40,390 bases of DNA, from IMG/VR virus record IMGVR_UViG_3300034980_000623, positions 1 to 40,390 of that record; one strand, 5' to 3'. Position 1 is the first letter of the stretch. The number at the start of each line of letters is the position of its first letter. Below, in pieces: positions 12,291 through 19,991 of this stretch. The notes beneath the pieces were generated by a model. It was not told the origin of the DNA. It searched no databases and worked only from the letters and a program-made list of their open reading frames with translations. The translations under genes were made by a program, and so were the position numbers. The DNA comes from a virus.

Positions 12291-12455
12291 GTGGGCAAGT
12301 TTTGGAATATTTTAAAACCGATTGTGATTGCCGCGGCATTTGTAAATGTATTTTTGTTTTTATTCGGCGCCGAAATTAATAACTACGAATTACAAGTTTT
12401 AGCTATAGGGAATATGATTTTACTAAGTTTTGCTTTATTACGTGACGAAAAGTAA
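12291..12455 (+). CDS. Small two-span membrane protein (54 aa, GTG start)
   Basis: VGKFWNILKP leads to a first span (IVIAAAFVNVFLFLFG), a short polar loop (AEINNYE) and a second span (LQVLAIGNMILLSFALL) ending R-D-E-K. GTG is used in the same ATGTGGG context as two other genes. A helical hairpin in the membrane; holin-like size, but nothing else links it to lysis. Confidence 0.55.
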   Translation: MGKFWNILKPIVIAAAFVNVFLFLFGAEINNYELQVLAIGNMILLSFALLRDEK

Positions 12456-12488
12456 TTTTGAAGCATAGTTATTGTTAGGTATACAACA

Positions 12489-13517
12489 ATGATTTTAGCA
12501 TTCATCTCAATTTTAATGAGTTGCGGGCCAGACTATGCGATTGTCATGCCCGGCGAACCGGAAACGATCGTTATCACAGAAACAATAACTGAAACTGTCA
12601 CTGTCGTAGAAGAAGTAGAGGTTCCAGTCTACATTGAAGTAGAAATCCCAGTATATATAGGCGACACAGCAGAAGATGATCCCGGTCTCATCTGGGTAGA
12701 TTCTTTTACACAACATATGTCGACTGATGGGATTGATATCTTGTGGGTTATTGATCGTTCGGGTTCGATGAATCGATATAATGCGGAACTGTTGTCCGGT
12801 GTGGAAGCAATGTTGCACGCGCTGCCGGTATCAGATTGGAGGCTCGTGATGATCAGCGCCGATCCTACTAGATCTGTAACGAGCACAGAGTTTCCTTTGG
12901 TACCGGGAGATGATGTGGACGATGCCGCGGCCATGTTAGCTACACTGAGCATGGCACCATGGGAAGAGGGATTTAATTCTGTTTATGAATATATCAACCA
13001 TAATCCATATTCTTCGACTTGGATGAGGCCAGAAGCTGGCTTGCTGGTAGTTTTTGTTTCAGATGAAGAAGAACAGAGTGAACTTGAATACCCAATGCCG
13101 GCAGATTTTTTAGGCTGGTATGGCTCTCTAAGAATGGGCTCTGTTTTCATGGCCAGTATTGTAAATGTGGCTGCAACAGTTTCCGAGTGCTCTCATTTTG
13201 TAAGTCCTATTGATATCGGGGACAGGTATATGGACGCGACATGGATGTTAGGCGGAGTGGTGGTGGATATATGCTCTGAGGACTGGTCTCCAGGCGTTAC
13301 CGATGCCACCCACTCGATCGAGCCCGTTGAAGAGGTTGTCTTAACACATAAAGCGGTAGCTGACTCAATTAGAGTGTTTATTAACGGAGCCTTAAGTACC
13401 TATACATGGTATTACCAAGAATCCGACAACACGGTATATTTTGTAACCGTACCTTCAGCGGGCGAATTAGTTGAAATTGGATATAGATATATAGAATCGC
13501 CGGATACCGGCTCATAA
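12489..13517 (+). CDS. Secreted lipoprotein with von Willebrand factor A domain (342 aa)
   Basis: A short signal with lipobox-like L-M-S-C (Cys12) predicts a lipid-anchored protein. Residues 24-60 form a Thr/Glu/Val-rich stalk with repeated V-P-V-Y-I-E units. The VWA domain carries a MIDAS D89-R-S91-G-S93 and later VSDEEEQS. The last 60 residues are a beta-rich module (SIRVFINGALSTYTWYY). VWA lipoproteins of this plan bind proteins or metal at the cell surface; in a phage genome one could alter the host envelope (inference). The style recalls Deltaproteobacteria/Myxococcota lipoproteins. The upstream ribosome site is poor. Confidence 0.8.
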   Translation: MILAFISILMSCGPDYAIVMPGEPETIVITETITETVTVVEEVEVPVYIEVEIPVYIGDTAEDDPGLIWVDSFTQHMSTDGIDILWVIDRSGSMNRYNAELLSGVEAMLHALPVSDWRLVMISADPTRSVTSTEFPLVPGDDVDDAAAMLATLSMAPWEEGFNSVYEYINHNPYSSTWMRPEAGLLVVFVSDEEEQSELEYPMPADFLGWYGSLRMGSVFMASIVNVAATVSECSHFVSPIDIGDRYMDATWMLGGVVVDICSEDWSPGVTDATHSIEPVEEVVLTHKAVADSIRVFINGALSTYTWYYQESDNTVYFVTVPSAGELVEIGYRYIESPDTGS

Positions 13518-13528
13518 AGGATGTTAAT

Positions 13529-14269
13529 ATGAATAAAATTTTTAAATATTTTGCTATAGGTATAGTATGTTTTGCGGCGTGCATGTACTCTCGCTCAAGC
13601 ACCGCAGAAACCTATAAACCAGAGTTGCCTGTTGAAAAGGTCAATAAGTCTTTGTCCGTTGTTGAAAAAAAAGTGAGGGATGCTGCAGTAAAGGTCATGA
13701 CCAGCAGTGGGCATGGTAGCGGAACAGTTGTACAGTACAAAGATTTGGTGTTGGTTCTAACGGCTAAACATGTAGCCGACGGGCCTTTGGGTTCTGAATA
13801 TCTTATTTCTCAAAAATCGGAACAAAGAACTGGCACGCTAATTTATCAAAGCGCCAACCATGATATCGCAGTGCTGGTGGTTTCTAAGTCGTTTCATCAT
13901 TTAAAACCAATGTCTTGGAAGCCGACAGGGAATTATGATATTGGTGCTGATATAATATATTCCGGACACCCTTCTTGGCACAAACTGATGTCTTTCGAAG
14001 GGAGAATTGTGGGTTATGAGGAGATACCGGGAACTGGTACACATTTGATTATTAATACATATGGTTGGTTTGGGTGTTCTGGCGCCGGAGTTTACAATAC
14101 AAATGGTGAATTAGTTGGTATACTATACGGTATAGATGTTCAATATACTTATGGAACACAAATTCAAGAAAATATGATTTGGGTTGCTCCCATAAAGAAT
14201 ATTGACATTAAGGAAGCCCTTAAACCGTTCTGCCGTGGCACGGTACAGAATTATAAAGCATGTCGTTAA
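13529..14269 (+). CDS. Exported trypsin-like serine protease (246 aa)
   Basis: N-terminal hydrophobic segment (IFKYFAIGIVCFAACMY) followed by S-S-T-A-E gives a signal peptide. The catalytic triad is legible: H81 in LTAKHVAD, D112 in HDIAVLVV and S184 in F-G-C-S-G-A-G-V. The G-C-S-G-A-G site differs from the usual G-N-S-G-G-P, placing it with HtrA/S1-like trypsin folds without a PDZ domain. Probably periplasmic; target unknown. Lies 11 nt after the VWA lipoprotein gene and may act with it. Overlaps the Nudix gene by 10 nt. Confidence 0.85.
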   Translation: MNKIFKYFAIGIVCFAACMYSRSSTAETYKPELPVEKVNKSLSVVEKKVRDAAVKVMTSSGHGSGTVVQYKDLVLVLTAKHVADGPLGSEYLISQKSEQRTGTLIYQSANHDIAVLVVSKSFHHLKPMSWKPTGNYDIGADIIYSGHPSWHKLMSFEGRIVGYEEIPGTGTHLIINTYGWFGCSGAGVYNTNGELVGILYGIDVQYTYGTQIQENMIWVAPIKNIDIKEALKPFCRGTVQNYKACR

Positions 14270-14715
14270 ACAAATGGAATTCTTTTCTCACCGAAAGTGA
14301 ATTAAAGACTGTGGGTATAGTTGTTTGTCTAAACGACAACCAACAGTTTCTTATTATTAAACGCTCAGGTATCGACGGCCGTGGGGGACAATGGACCGTT
14401 CCTGGAGGCCACATTGATGAAAAGGATTGTACAATTGAGCACGGTGCGGTGAGAGAACTCAAAGAGGAAACAAACTTGAATTGTGAGGTTTGTGATCTGG
14501 TATACCTAGGCCAACCAAAGCCAGAAAAGTTCTATTTTTACGCTAAAAGTTGGGATGGCAGTGTTGATGTAGGTATTCCCAACCCCGAAACTGATGAAAT
14601 TGAGCACGATGATTACAAATGGGCGACAATTGATGATATAAAAGACTTAGCCAATACCGAAATTCCGATCTATTTACTGGAGAAAGCCCTGGATATGTCT
14701 AAAAATGCTAAATGA
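14260..14715 (+). CDS. Nudix hydrolase (151 aa)
   Basis: Nudix box region PGGHIDEKDCTIEHGAVRELKEET with R-E-L-K-E-E intact. The acidic residue after G-x5 is Asp and there is one extra residue before R-E, a mild deviation. Such enzymes hydrolyse nucleoside diphosphates linked to X (nucleotide sugars, NADH, capped RNA ends or damaged dNTPs); substrate cannot be read here. The first 14 residues, with W6-N-S-F-L-T-E12, precede the domain and match a tag shared with two other proteins nearby. Overlaps neighbours on both sides by 10-11 nt. Confidence 0.88.
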   Translation: MSLNKWNSFLTESELKTVGIVVCLNDNQQFLIIKRSGIDGRGGQWTVPGGHIDEKDCTIEHGAVRELKEETNLNCEVCDLVYLGQPKPEKFYFYAKSWDGSVDVGIPNPETDEIEHDDYKWATIDDIKDLANTEIPIYLLEKALDMSKNAK

Positions 14716-17095
14716 CGAGCAAATTCTGCTAAAAACAGCAAAATTATTGGAAAATTTGAATATTTCCGAACAAAAACCTGATAAATTGCTTCGGGAACTC
14801 GATGAGATTGAGTTAGAAGCCTTAGATGGTATATTAGATGATATGAAAGGCGAAGATATTGCCTTTAATACCCTTTTTGACGACGAAATGCGCAAAGTTA
14901 TCGACTTTCCGACGATGGACCCCTCCACAGAACTTGGGCAGTTCGGTAATTTCTTTAAAAATCAAGATTTTGACGTAGATTGGGAAAAAGCATTGGTTTC
15001 AGCCGTACGCGATGTTTCTAATCCCAGTACTGAGGAACTGGTGAATAGTTTGATGAGTGGGACAGAAATAAGGCCAAAAAAGAAGAAAATTCAGATGAAA
15101 ATCGGCAAATTCTTCGCAAAAGTGGCAGATCTGAGTTCAAAAAGGGACAATTTGTATCAAAAAGCATATGATCACGCAGAAAAGATAAATTATACCGGTG
15201 CACACGGTAAAATAGATGCTCCATGGAAAGTAAGCGGGAAAATGATCAGAGCGGCGCTTGATGAAAAAGAACTAGAAGATTATAACCGAATAAATACTCA
15301 AATCGGCTTATATATCCCAAATCCGGGCGTTGCTGGGCCTGCGGGCTACGCTTTGACCAATTTAGCGACTAAAATGGCGAAATATTGGCAAACAAACGCC
15401 GGATACATCAAAAAAGAGATAAATAAGCTCGATAATGACAAATATTCCATTATTATCACTCGACATCCCATAGATGTGATGAGAATGAGTGATTTTGAGA
15501 ATATCACCTCTTGTCACTCTCCACCAAGCCGATCTGGAGGCACAAATGAGTATTATAAGTGTGCTGTCGCTGAAGCACAGGGCCATGGTGCACTTGCGTA
15601 CGTCGTAGAGACCGAAGATCTACTAGCAGAGACAAATACGAGCAATATTGATAGCGCAGAACAAGAAATTCAAGAAGGTGAGATTTTTTACGATGATGAA
15701 AGACCAGATTCAACCAGCGGTGTTTCATTAGAGCCCATAAGTCGCACCAGACTGCGCCAAATGCGATACTACGATACTGACAAGCCTAAGCGCTGGGACG
15801 ACGGCACAGAGCTAGCAGTACCCGAAAAACGGGTGTATGGTGCCGATATCCCCGGCTTTGTGGATAGAATTGTTCAATGGGCTAGAGAAAATCAGCAAGA
15901 AGTGTTGGAAAAGATGCCGACTGACAAAGAAGGTACTTATGATTTATCTAAATTTATGATTTTTGGTGGTTCTTATGAAGATACCCAAGGTGTCCTCGGA
16001 CGAGAGGCATTAATGGTACAATTGACTGGATTTCCCGAATCATTATTTGATGGCGCCGTTCGCCAAAACAAAGAAACCGAAAATGCTTTAGATGCAAATG
16101 CCATATCTGGGCTTCTTGGAAGATATAGAGCCGAAGTAGAACGAATTGAAGACGAGTGGAATCGGCATTATGCCGCTGTCGGTGTAAGCGCTAGTGTTGA
16201 AGGTGATGATGAGGGCGGTGTTTATATCGAAGCAGAGGCTCGGATTACCTTCAAATACGATATTGGTGAGTTTTCAGGTTTGCCGAATTCTTATCCAACC
16301 GGGATGCATGCTTTTGATAGCATAAATGATATATGGGGTGATATCTTTGATAGCAGTTCTGGGTTCGTTAATAAATTCTCGAATACAACCGTTCATGTTG
16401 GTTGTAATTTCAATTTGGAGCATCCGGATATTGGAGAATCGGCGCTGATGTATGATCCCGATGGATTTAACGCGCTTTGTGAAATACTTGATAAGCTCGA
16501 CGACAGGCGCGATGGTTTCAAAGCAACTATTGATGAGTTTTTGAAACAAGAAGGTTATCTGGAAGGCGGAGAATACATCAAATTAGCATATGAGATAGAA
16601 GACAGCCCATTCGAATCCTATGAGTGGGATGTGCGATATGACGGAGAACATCCTCCGGAGTCATATGAGGCGACTGCTGCGATATCACATGACTTTGATC
16701 CGGGCGCTCTTGAACTAAATCCTAAAGTCTTGTTTGACATCTTGGATTCTCGCGATTGGCGGCTAGCGATACGGACTGCATTGCTGGCATCTGCGCAAGA
16801 AGCGTTAGGAACCGAATATCAACTTGATATAGAGAATTCTCAAGCAGTTGATTCCGGTGGGGACGTCCAGTATACCCTTACTTTTCAAATCACAGCAGAC
16901 GACCCTGACGAGCGCGTAAAGCTATTCCGTGAGCTTACGACTGGCGAGGATAGCGATATGGATGACGAAGACAACATAAAAATAGCCTTTAATAATGTTA
17001 TGGCCCAGTTTTTGAACTCTCGACAGCCATCACATATGCAACAAAATTTAGACGAGCGTTTAGTTCGTACTTGGAAAGGATTTTTAAGCGCATGA
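14705..17095 (+). CDS. Large phage protein with R-H-P...S-C-H region (796 aa)
   Basis: Acidic helical N-terminus (1-120), then a conserved-looking segment at about 250-302 with TRHPIDVMRMSD, S-C270-H and C-A-V-A-E-A, followed by AYVV. I recall phage proteins with a similar R-H-P-Y-D...T-S-C layout of unknown function; the buried Cys and His could be catalytic (inference). The C-terminal half contains a duplicated-looking acidic beta region (SVEGDDEGGVYIEAEARITF and YEIEDSPFESYEWDVRY). Size and position suggest a virion or injected protein. Overlaps the Nudix gene and the next gene. Confidence 0.75.
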   Translation: MLNDEQILLKTAKLLENLNISEQKPDKLLRELDEIELEALDGILDDMKGEDIAFNTLFDDEMRKVIDFPTMDPSTELGQFGNFFKNQDFDVDWEKALVSAVRDVSNPSTEELVNSLMSGTEIRPKKKKIQMKIGKFFAKVADLSSKRDNLYQKAYDHAEKINYTGAHGKIDAPWKVSGKMIRAALDEKELEDYNRINTQIGLYIPNPGVAGPAGYALTNLATKMAKYWQTNAGYIKKEINKLDNDKYSIIITRHPIDVMRMSDFENITSCHSPPSRSGGTNEYYKCAVAEAQGHGALAYVVETEDLLAETNTSNIDSAEQEIQEGEIFYDDERPDSTSGVSLEPISRTRLRQMRYYDTDKPKRWDDGTELAVPEKRVYGADIPGFVDRIVQWARENQQEVLEKMPTDKEGTYDLSKFMIFGGSYEDTQGVLGREALMVQLTGFPESLFDGAVRQNKETENALDANAISGLLGRYRAEVERIEDEWNRHYAAVGVSASVEGDDEGGVYIEAEARITFKYDIGEFSGLPNSYPTGMHAFDSINDIWGDIFDSSSGFVNKFSNTTVHVGCNFNLEHPDIGESALMYDPDGFNALCEILDKLDDRRDGFKATIDEFLKQEGYLEGGEYIKLAYEIEDSPFESYEWDVRYDGEHPPESYEATAAISHDFDPGALELNPKVLFDILDSRDWRLAIRTALLASAQEALGTEYQLDIENSQAVDSGGDVQYTLTFQITADDPDERVKLFRELTTGEDSDMDDEDNIKIAFNNVMAQFLNSRQPSHMQQNLDERLVRTWKGFLSA

Positions 17096-17340
17096 GCAAA
17101 TATTTACAAGATCCGGAATATCTCTTTAGTATCCTAACCGTCTTGGTTAAGAAAAACGGCGGAATGATAACCCTCACCGAAAAAGAAATGAAAGATGTTT
17201 CTACTGGCGATTTAATTGGGATGTATTTTGAGCCAAAAACAGGAAATATTGTTCTTAAAGAAGTTGATCCCCAAGATATGCTGCAGGCCACAACAATTAT
17301 TAGAGATAAAAAGGAAACCGATAAGGTTTATGATAACTAA
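17092..17340 (+). CDS. Hypothetical protein (82 aa)
   Basis: Starts at an ATGA overlap with the 796 aa gene. A helix (PEYLFSILTVLVKKNGG) leads to strands (MITLTEKEM, NIVLKEV) and a helix. No family recognised. TAATG links it to the next gene. Confidence 0.7.
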   Translation: MSKYLQDPEYLFSILTVLVKKNGGMITLTEKEMKDVSTGDLIGMYFEPKTGNIVLKEVDPQDMLQATTIIRDKKETDKVYDN

Positions 17341-17579
17341 TGAAAAATATATTTACCAAACATCCCCACGAGCAAAACGAAACCTATCTGCAACACATGT
17401 TGGCAGCATGGAAAATTTGTGTTATACTTAAGATACTGCTGTTTAAATGTTTTATCCATTCTATCTTTCCGGTTCTATTTACCTCTGCAGTATCTAGTAA
17501 AATTGAATGTCTTCAAAGGATGACTAAAAGAAAGAAGTCCGATGATGATGATCTTTATGAAATATTTGGAGGAGATTAA
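17340..17579 (+). CDS. DUF6356-like membrane protein (79 aa)
   Basis: MKNIFTKHPHEQNETYLQHM followed by AAWKICVILKILLFKCFIH and S-I-F-P-V-L-F-T-S resembles a family of short proteins (to my recollection DUF6356) with one amphipathic or membrane helix, found in marine bacteria and their phages. The tail is basic then acidic (MTKRKKSDDDDLYEIF). Function unknown. Coupled upstream by TAATG. Confidence 0.7.
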   Translation: MKNIFTKHPHEQNETYLQHMLAAWKICVILKILLFKCFIHSIFPVLFTSAVSSKIECLQRMTKRKKSDDDDLYEIFGGD

Positions 17580-17580
17580 A

Positions 17581-17679
17581 ATGAATTATTTAGATGAGGC
17601 TTTATCCGAACTAGACATGAACGATATCGAGGCTTACGAAGATGCCATCGAATTGTGGATTACTTACGGAGGATCCTAA
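17581..17679 (+). CDS. Small acidic protein (32 aa)
   Basis: GGAGG 7 bases upstream and a clean frame MNYLDEALSELDMNDIEAYE then DAIELWITYGGS. Acidic, helical. The final codons for Y-G-G-S contain GGAGG, which serves the next gene. Too short to assign. Confidence 0.5.
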   Translation: MNYLDEALSELDMNDIEAYEDAIELWITYGGS

Positions 17680-17680
17680 A

Positions 17681-17926
17681 ATGAAATATTTAGTATTATT
17701 TATGTTTTCGGGCGTTGCATATGCCGATGACACAAAAGAGGAGCCCAAGGTAGTTTATAAACAAAAGACTGAAATCGATTTTGAAAGCGTAGATGTGGTT
17801 GGAGAACTTGTTAAACCACAAGGCTCTTTGATCCTTGATAGAAAGAGGGCAAAGTTTAATTCAATGGTTTGGATCAGATCTGACTTTGACGATGAGATGG
17901 ATAAATCTATTGACGAAGTAAAATGA
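17681..17926 (+). CDS. Exported small protein (81 aa)
   Basis: Start set at the ATG behind GGAGG; an earlier in-frame ATG lacks a site and would bury the signal. MKYLVLFMFSGVAYA then DD is a signal peptide with A-Y-A cleavage. The mature part contains K-T-E-I-D-F-E-S-V-D-V-V-G-E-L-V-K-P-Q-G, which recalls a conserved stretch in exported proteins of Myxococcota and relatives, near motility or TonB-type genes as I remember it (unverified). Overlaps the HAD gene by 4 nt. Confidence 0.7.
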   Translation: MKYLVLFMFSGVAYADDTKEEPKVVYKQKTEIDFESVDVVGELVKPQGSLILDRKRAKFNSMVWIRSDFDDEMDKSIDEVK

Positions 17927-18621
17927 AACTCCTACTTGAAAATTGGCGAAAATATATAAACGAAGAGCACGAACCCATCACAACCCTTCGCATCTTCGAC
18001 TTCGATGAAACAATAGCCCATACGAGGTCAGAAACGCGTGTTAAAGCGCCCGATGGCTCGGAGGCGACCCTGAGTGACCAGCAGGAGTTTGAAGAGTATA
18101 TGAACGCAGCTGCAGCCCGAGAAGGAATAGAAGCTTTTGACGCTGTGGATGCTTTGATGGAGTTGGGTTATGAAATTGATTTGAGTGATTTCTCAATTGT
18201 TAAAGATCCTGATGAGATTACGATCATCACCGATATCATGCGTGAGTTTCCGCCGGACTCGAAGACTTATATTATGACCGCTCGGCGAGGCAACTCTCTT
18301 GGGCCCATTATGGATTATCTTGAGGATATCGGAATTGATTCTAACCAAGTACGCCCAATGGCCACCCAAGGAGAATCCAAGGGAGATGTAATCGCTCATA
18401 TGATTGGACAGAAGATTATGGAAGATGGGAAATCTAATATTAATCGCATTGAATATTATGAAGATTCTCAAAAGAACATCGATGACGTCTTACGAAAAGT
18501 GTGCGAGAACCCAAATTTAGATGACATCAAACCATTAGATTTTGAACTAATCATCAACAAAGTTATTAATAATGAAGGCCAATATAATGTCCAACAGATC
18601 GAATGTTCTTCCGTTGACTAA
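17923..18621 (+). CDS. HAD-superfamily phosphatase (232 aa)
   Basis: HAD motif I is D26-F-D28-E-T within RIFDFDETIAHT; motif II T lies in YIMTARRGN and a motif-IV-like acidic pair in EYYEDSQKN. This group in phages resembles the phosphatase part of polynucleotide kinase, so removal of phosphates from nucleic acid ends is possible but not shown. The N-terminal 15 residues (MKLLLENWRKYINEE) carry the shared W-x-x-[FY]-[LI]-x-E tag. The cap insert at 40-90 is helical and acidic. Confidence 0.85.
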   Translation: MKLLLENWRKYINEEHEPITTLRIFDFDETIAHTRSETRVKAPDGSEATLSDQQEFEEYMNAAAAREGIEAFDAVDALMELGYEIDLSDFSIVKDPDEITIITDIMREFPPDSKTYIMTARRGNSLGPIMDYLEDIGIDSNQVRPMATQGESKGDVIAHMIGQKIMEDGKSNINRIEYYEDSQKNIDDVLRKVCENPNLDDIKPLDFELIINKVINNEGQYNVQQIECSSVD

Positions 18622-18642
18622 TTAAAACTGGGAGAACAGAAG

Positions 18643-18966
18643 ATGTCTAACGAGAACAATGGTTGGGAAACATATTCAAAGCTAGTGCTGCAACAGTTAG
18701 AGACGCTTTCGGGCGGCATTGAGGCCTTGCGCGGTGAATTACAACATGTAAAAGAACAGCTTACTGCATTAAAAGCGAAAGAAGATAGAGTGCAGGATTT
18801 AAAAGCCTGGAAAGAAAAAATGGACGACGTAGCCTCGCCTCCGCAGATAAGAGCAGCTATAGACGATCTTGAAGAATTGAAAGAATTTAAAACAAAAGCA
18901 GTTACAATGTTTATGGTGATACAGACCATTATGGGTGTGGCCATGGCATGGTCAAAGATAATATAA
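18643..18966 (+). CDS. Coiled-coil protein with C-terminal membrane anchor (107 aa)
   Basis: Residues 10-60 form a coiled coil (LVLQQLETLSGGIEALRGEL, LQHVKEQLTALKAKEDRVQ), then a W-K-E-K-M-D-D helix and a C-terminal hydrophobic segment (AVTMFMVIQTIMGVAMAW). AGAACAGAAG precedes the ATG. Similar proteins are common in marine phages to my recollection. The topology would suit a membrane-tethered scaffold or a lysis accessory; no evidence decides. Confidence 0.78.
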   Translation: MSNENNGWETYSKLVLQQLETLSGGIEALRGELQHVKEQLTALKAKEDRVQDLKAWKEKMDDVASPPQIRAAIDDLEELKEFKTKAVTMFMVIQTIMGVAMAWSKII

Positions 18967-18973
18967 AATTGAC

Positions 18974-19297
18974 ATGGGCAACAACGATTCCGACGATATA
19001 GGTGATTTGAAAAACCGTATAAAGTTGGCGGTCGAACAATTAAATGGTAAAATACCATACAAAACTCAAGAAGAAATTGATAAAATAGTTTTATTACCCG
19101 AAGTCGCGATTAAGGGCGACGGGTATATTTTCTGTTTTAATCCCAGTAAAAGAAGTTTTATAAAAATCATTCGTGGCCAGAAAGCTTATATAATAGACGA
19201 TATGCCAGATAATCCAGACAAGTGTTTTATATATACATGGGATGGATATTTGGTAGAGATAGAACAGAAAGAATTACTATCTACAGGATTTGATTGA
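18974..19297 (+). CDS. Hypothetical protein (107 aa)
   Basis: Acidic N-terminus, a helix (DLKNRIKLAVEQLNGKIP), then a beta-rich part (GYIFCFNPSKRSFIKIIRG, KAYIIDDM, CFIYTWDGYLVEIE). No family recognised. TGA overlaps the next ATG. Confidence 0.68.
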   Translation: MGNNDSDDIGDLKNRIKLAVEQLNGKIPYKTQEEIDKIVLLPEVAIKGDGYIFCFNPSKRSFIKIIRGQKAYIIDDMPDNPDKCFIYTWDGYLVEIEQKELLSTGFD

Positions 19298-19449
19298 TGT
19301 TATTTAAATTTGGATTATTTTGGAAATTAATTCTAGCAAATTTAATTTCATGGATATTTTATATTTTATTTGGTTATGAGTTTACAATAATCTCTATGGT
19401 TGCAATAATTATAGTGATTTTAACTAAAGATAAACATTTTTTAGTATAA
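19297..19449 (+). CDS. Small two-span membrane protein (50 aa)
   Basis: MLFKFGLFWKL leads into a first hydrophobic span (ILANLISWIFYILFGY) and a second (FTIISMVAIIIVILT), then K-D-K-H-F-L-V. Overlaps the upstream stop by 1 nt (TGATG). A small helical hairpin; similar in plan to the protein at 12291. Confidence 0.6.
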   Translation: MLFKFGLFWKLILANLISWIFYILFGYEFTIISMVAIIIVILTKDKHFLV

Positions 19450-19467
19450 AATCACCTATTTAGGTTG

Positions 19468-19674
19468 GTGTCAACTAAAAAAAAGAAATATTTTAAATCC
19501 AATGGGGAGGGTGTGTCTGCACCTGCGTGTGGGTTTTTATTAAAATGGTATGATGGTGTCAATTGTGTCGTTAAGTGTGATGGCCCATTTTCTAATAAAA
19601 AAGATGCAGACGAACTTCTTCGAACTTACTTAAAAAATGGTGTTTGTAGCTGGCTTGTAGAGTATGATGACTGA
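19468..19674 (+). CDS. Hypothetical protein (68 aa, GTG start)
   Basis: GTG chosen over the adjoining TTG. Lys-rich start, then GFLLKWYDGVNCVVKC and a helix (NKKDADELLRTYLKNG) closing with W-L-V-E-Y. Alpha/beta in character with three cysteines. No family recognised. Overlaps the next gene by 11 nt. Confidence 0.6.
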   Translation: MSTKKKKYFKSNGEGVSAPACGFLLKWYDGVNCVVKCDGPFSNKKDADELLRTYLKNGVCSWLVEYDD

Positions 19675-19930
19675 GAAAGAATATTTTGGCTCTATTTCCT
19701 CAAAACAATTTAGTATTGGTGATATAGTAGAATGGACCAAATGGAATTCCGAAGATGAGTCTTGGGAATTGAACTATGGTATACTAATAAAAATAGAAAA
19801 CAAAATAAGATCCAATCGAATTATATCAATCTCAACAGTGCGACCAATCAATCAGCCTCAGACAGAAGTAGAATTATTTACATTAAGTCTTAGGTCTGTG
19901 GAAAAAGCTTCTGTTAATAAACCTGAATAA
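19664..19930 (+). CDS. V-G-D-L-V-like protein (88 aa), copy p
   Basis: F-S-I-G-D-I-V-E-W is the family motif in divergent form, followed by YGILIKIEN, RIISISTV and a closing L-R-S-V-E. It is far from the main cluster and has the AT-rich codon use of its neighbours, so it is not a recent copy. Function unknown. Confidence 0.6.
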   Translation: MMTEKEYFGSISSKQFSIGDIVEWTKWNSEDESWELNYGILIKIENKIRSNRIISISTVRPINQPQTEVELFTLSLRSVEKASVNKPE

Positions 19931-19991
19931 TTTGTGAAAGACCGTTTTAAATACTATTTATATCTGTATTTATATACCAAAGGTATTCTAA

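Noticed and set aside
12291-12455. Holin call for the two-span membrane protein
   Set aside because: Size and topology fit, but no endolysin or spanin is adjacent and similar small membrane proteins are scattered through the window.
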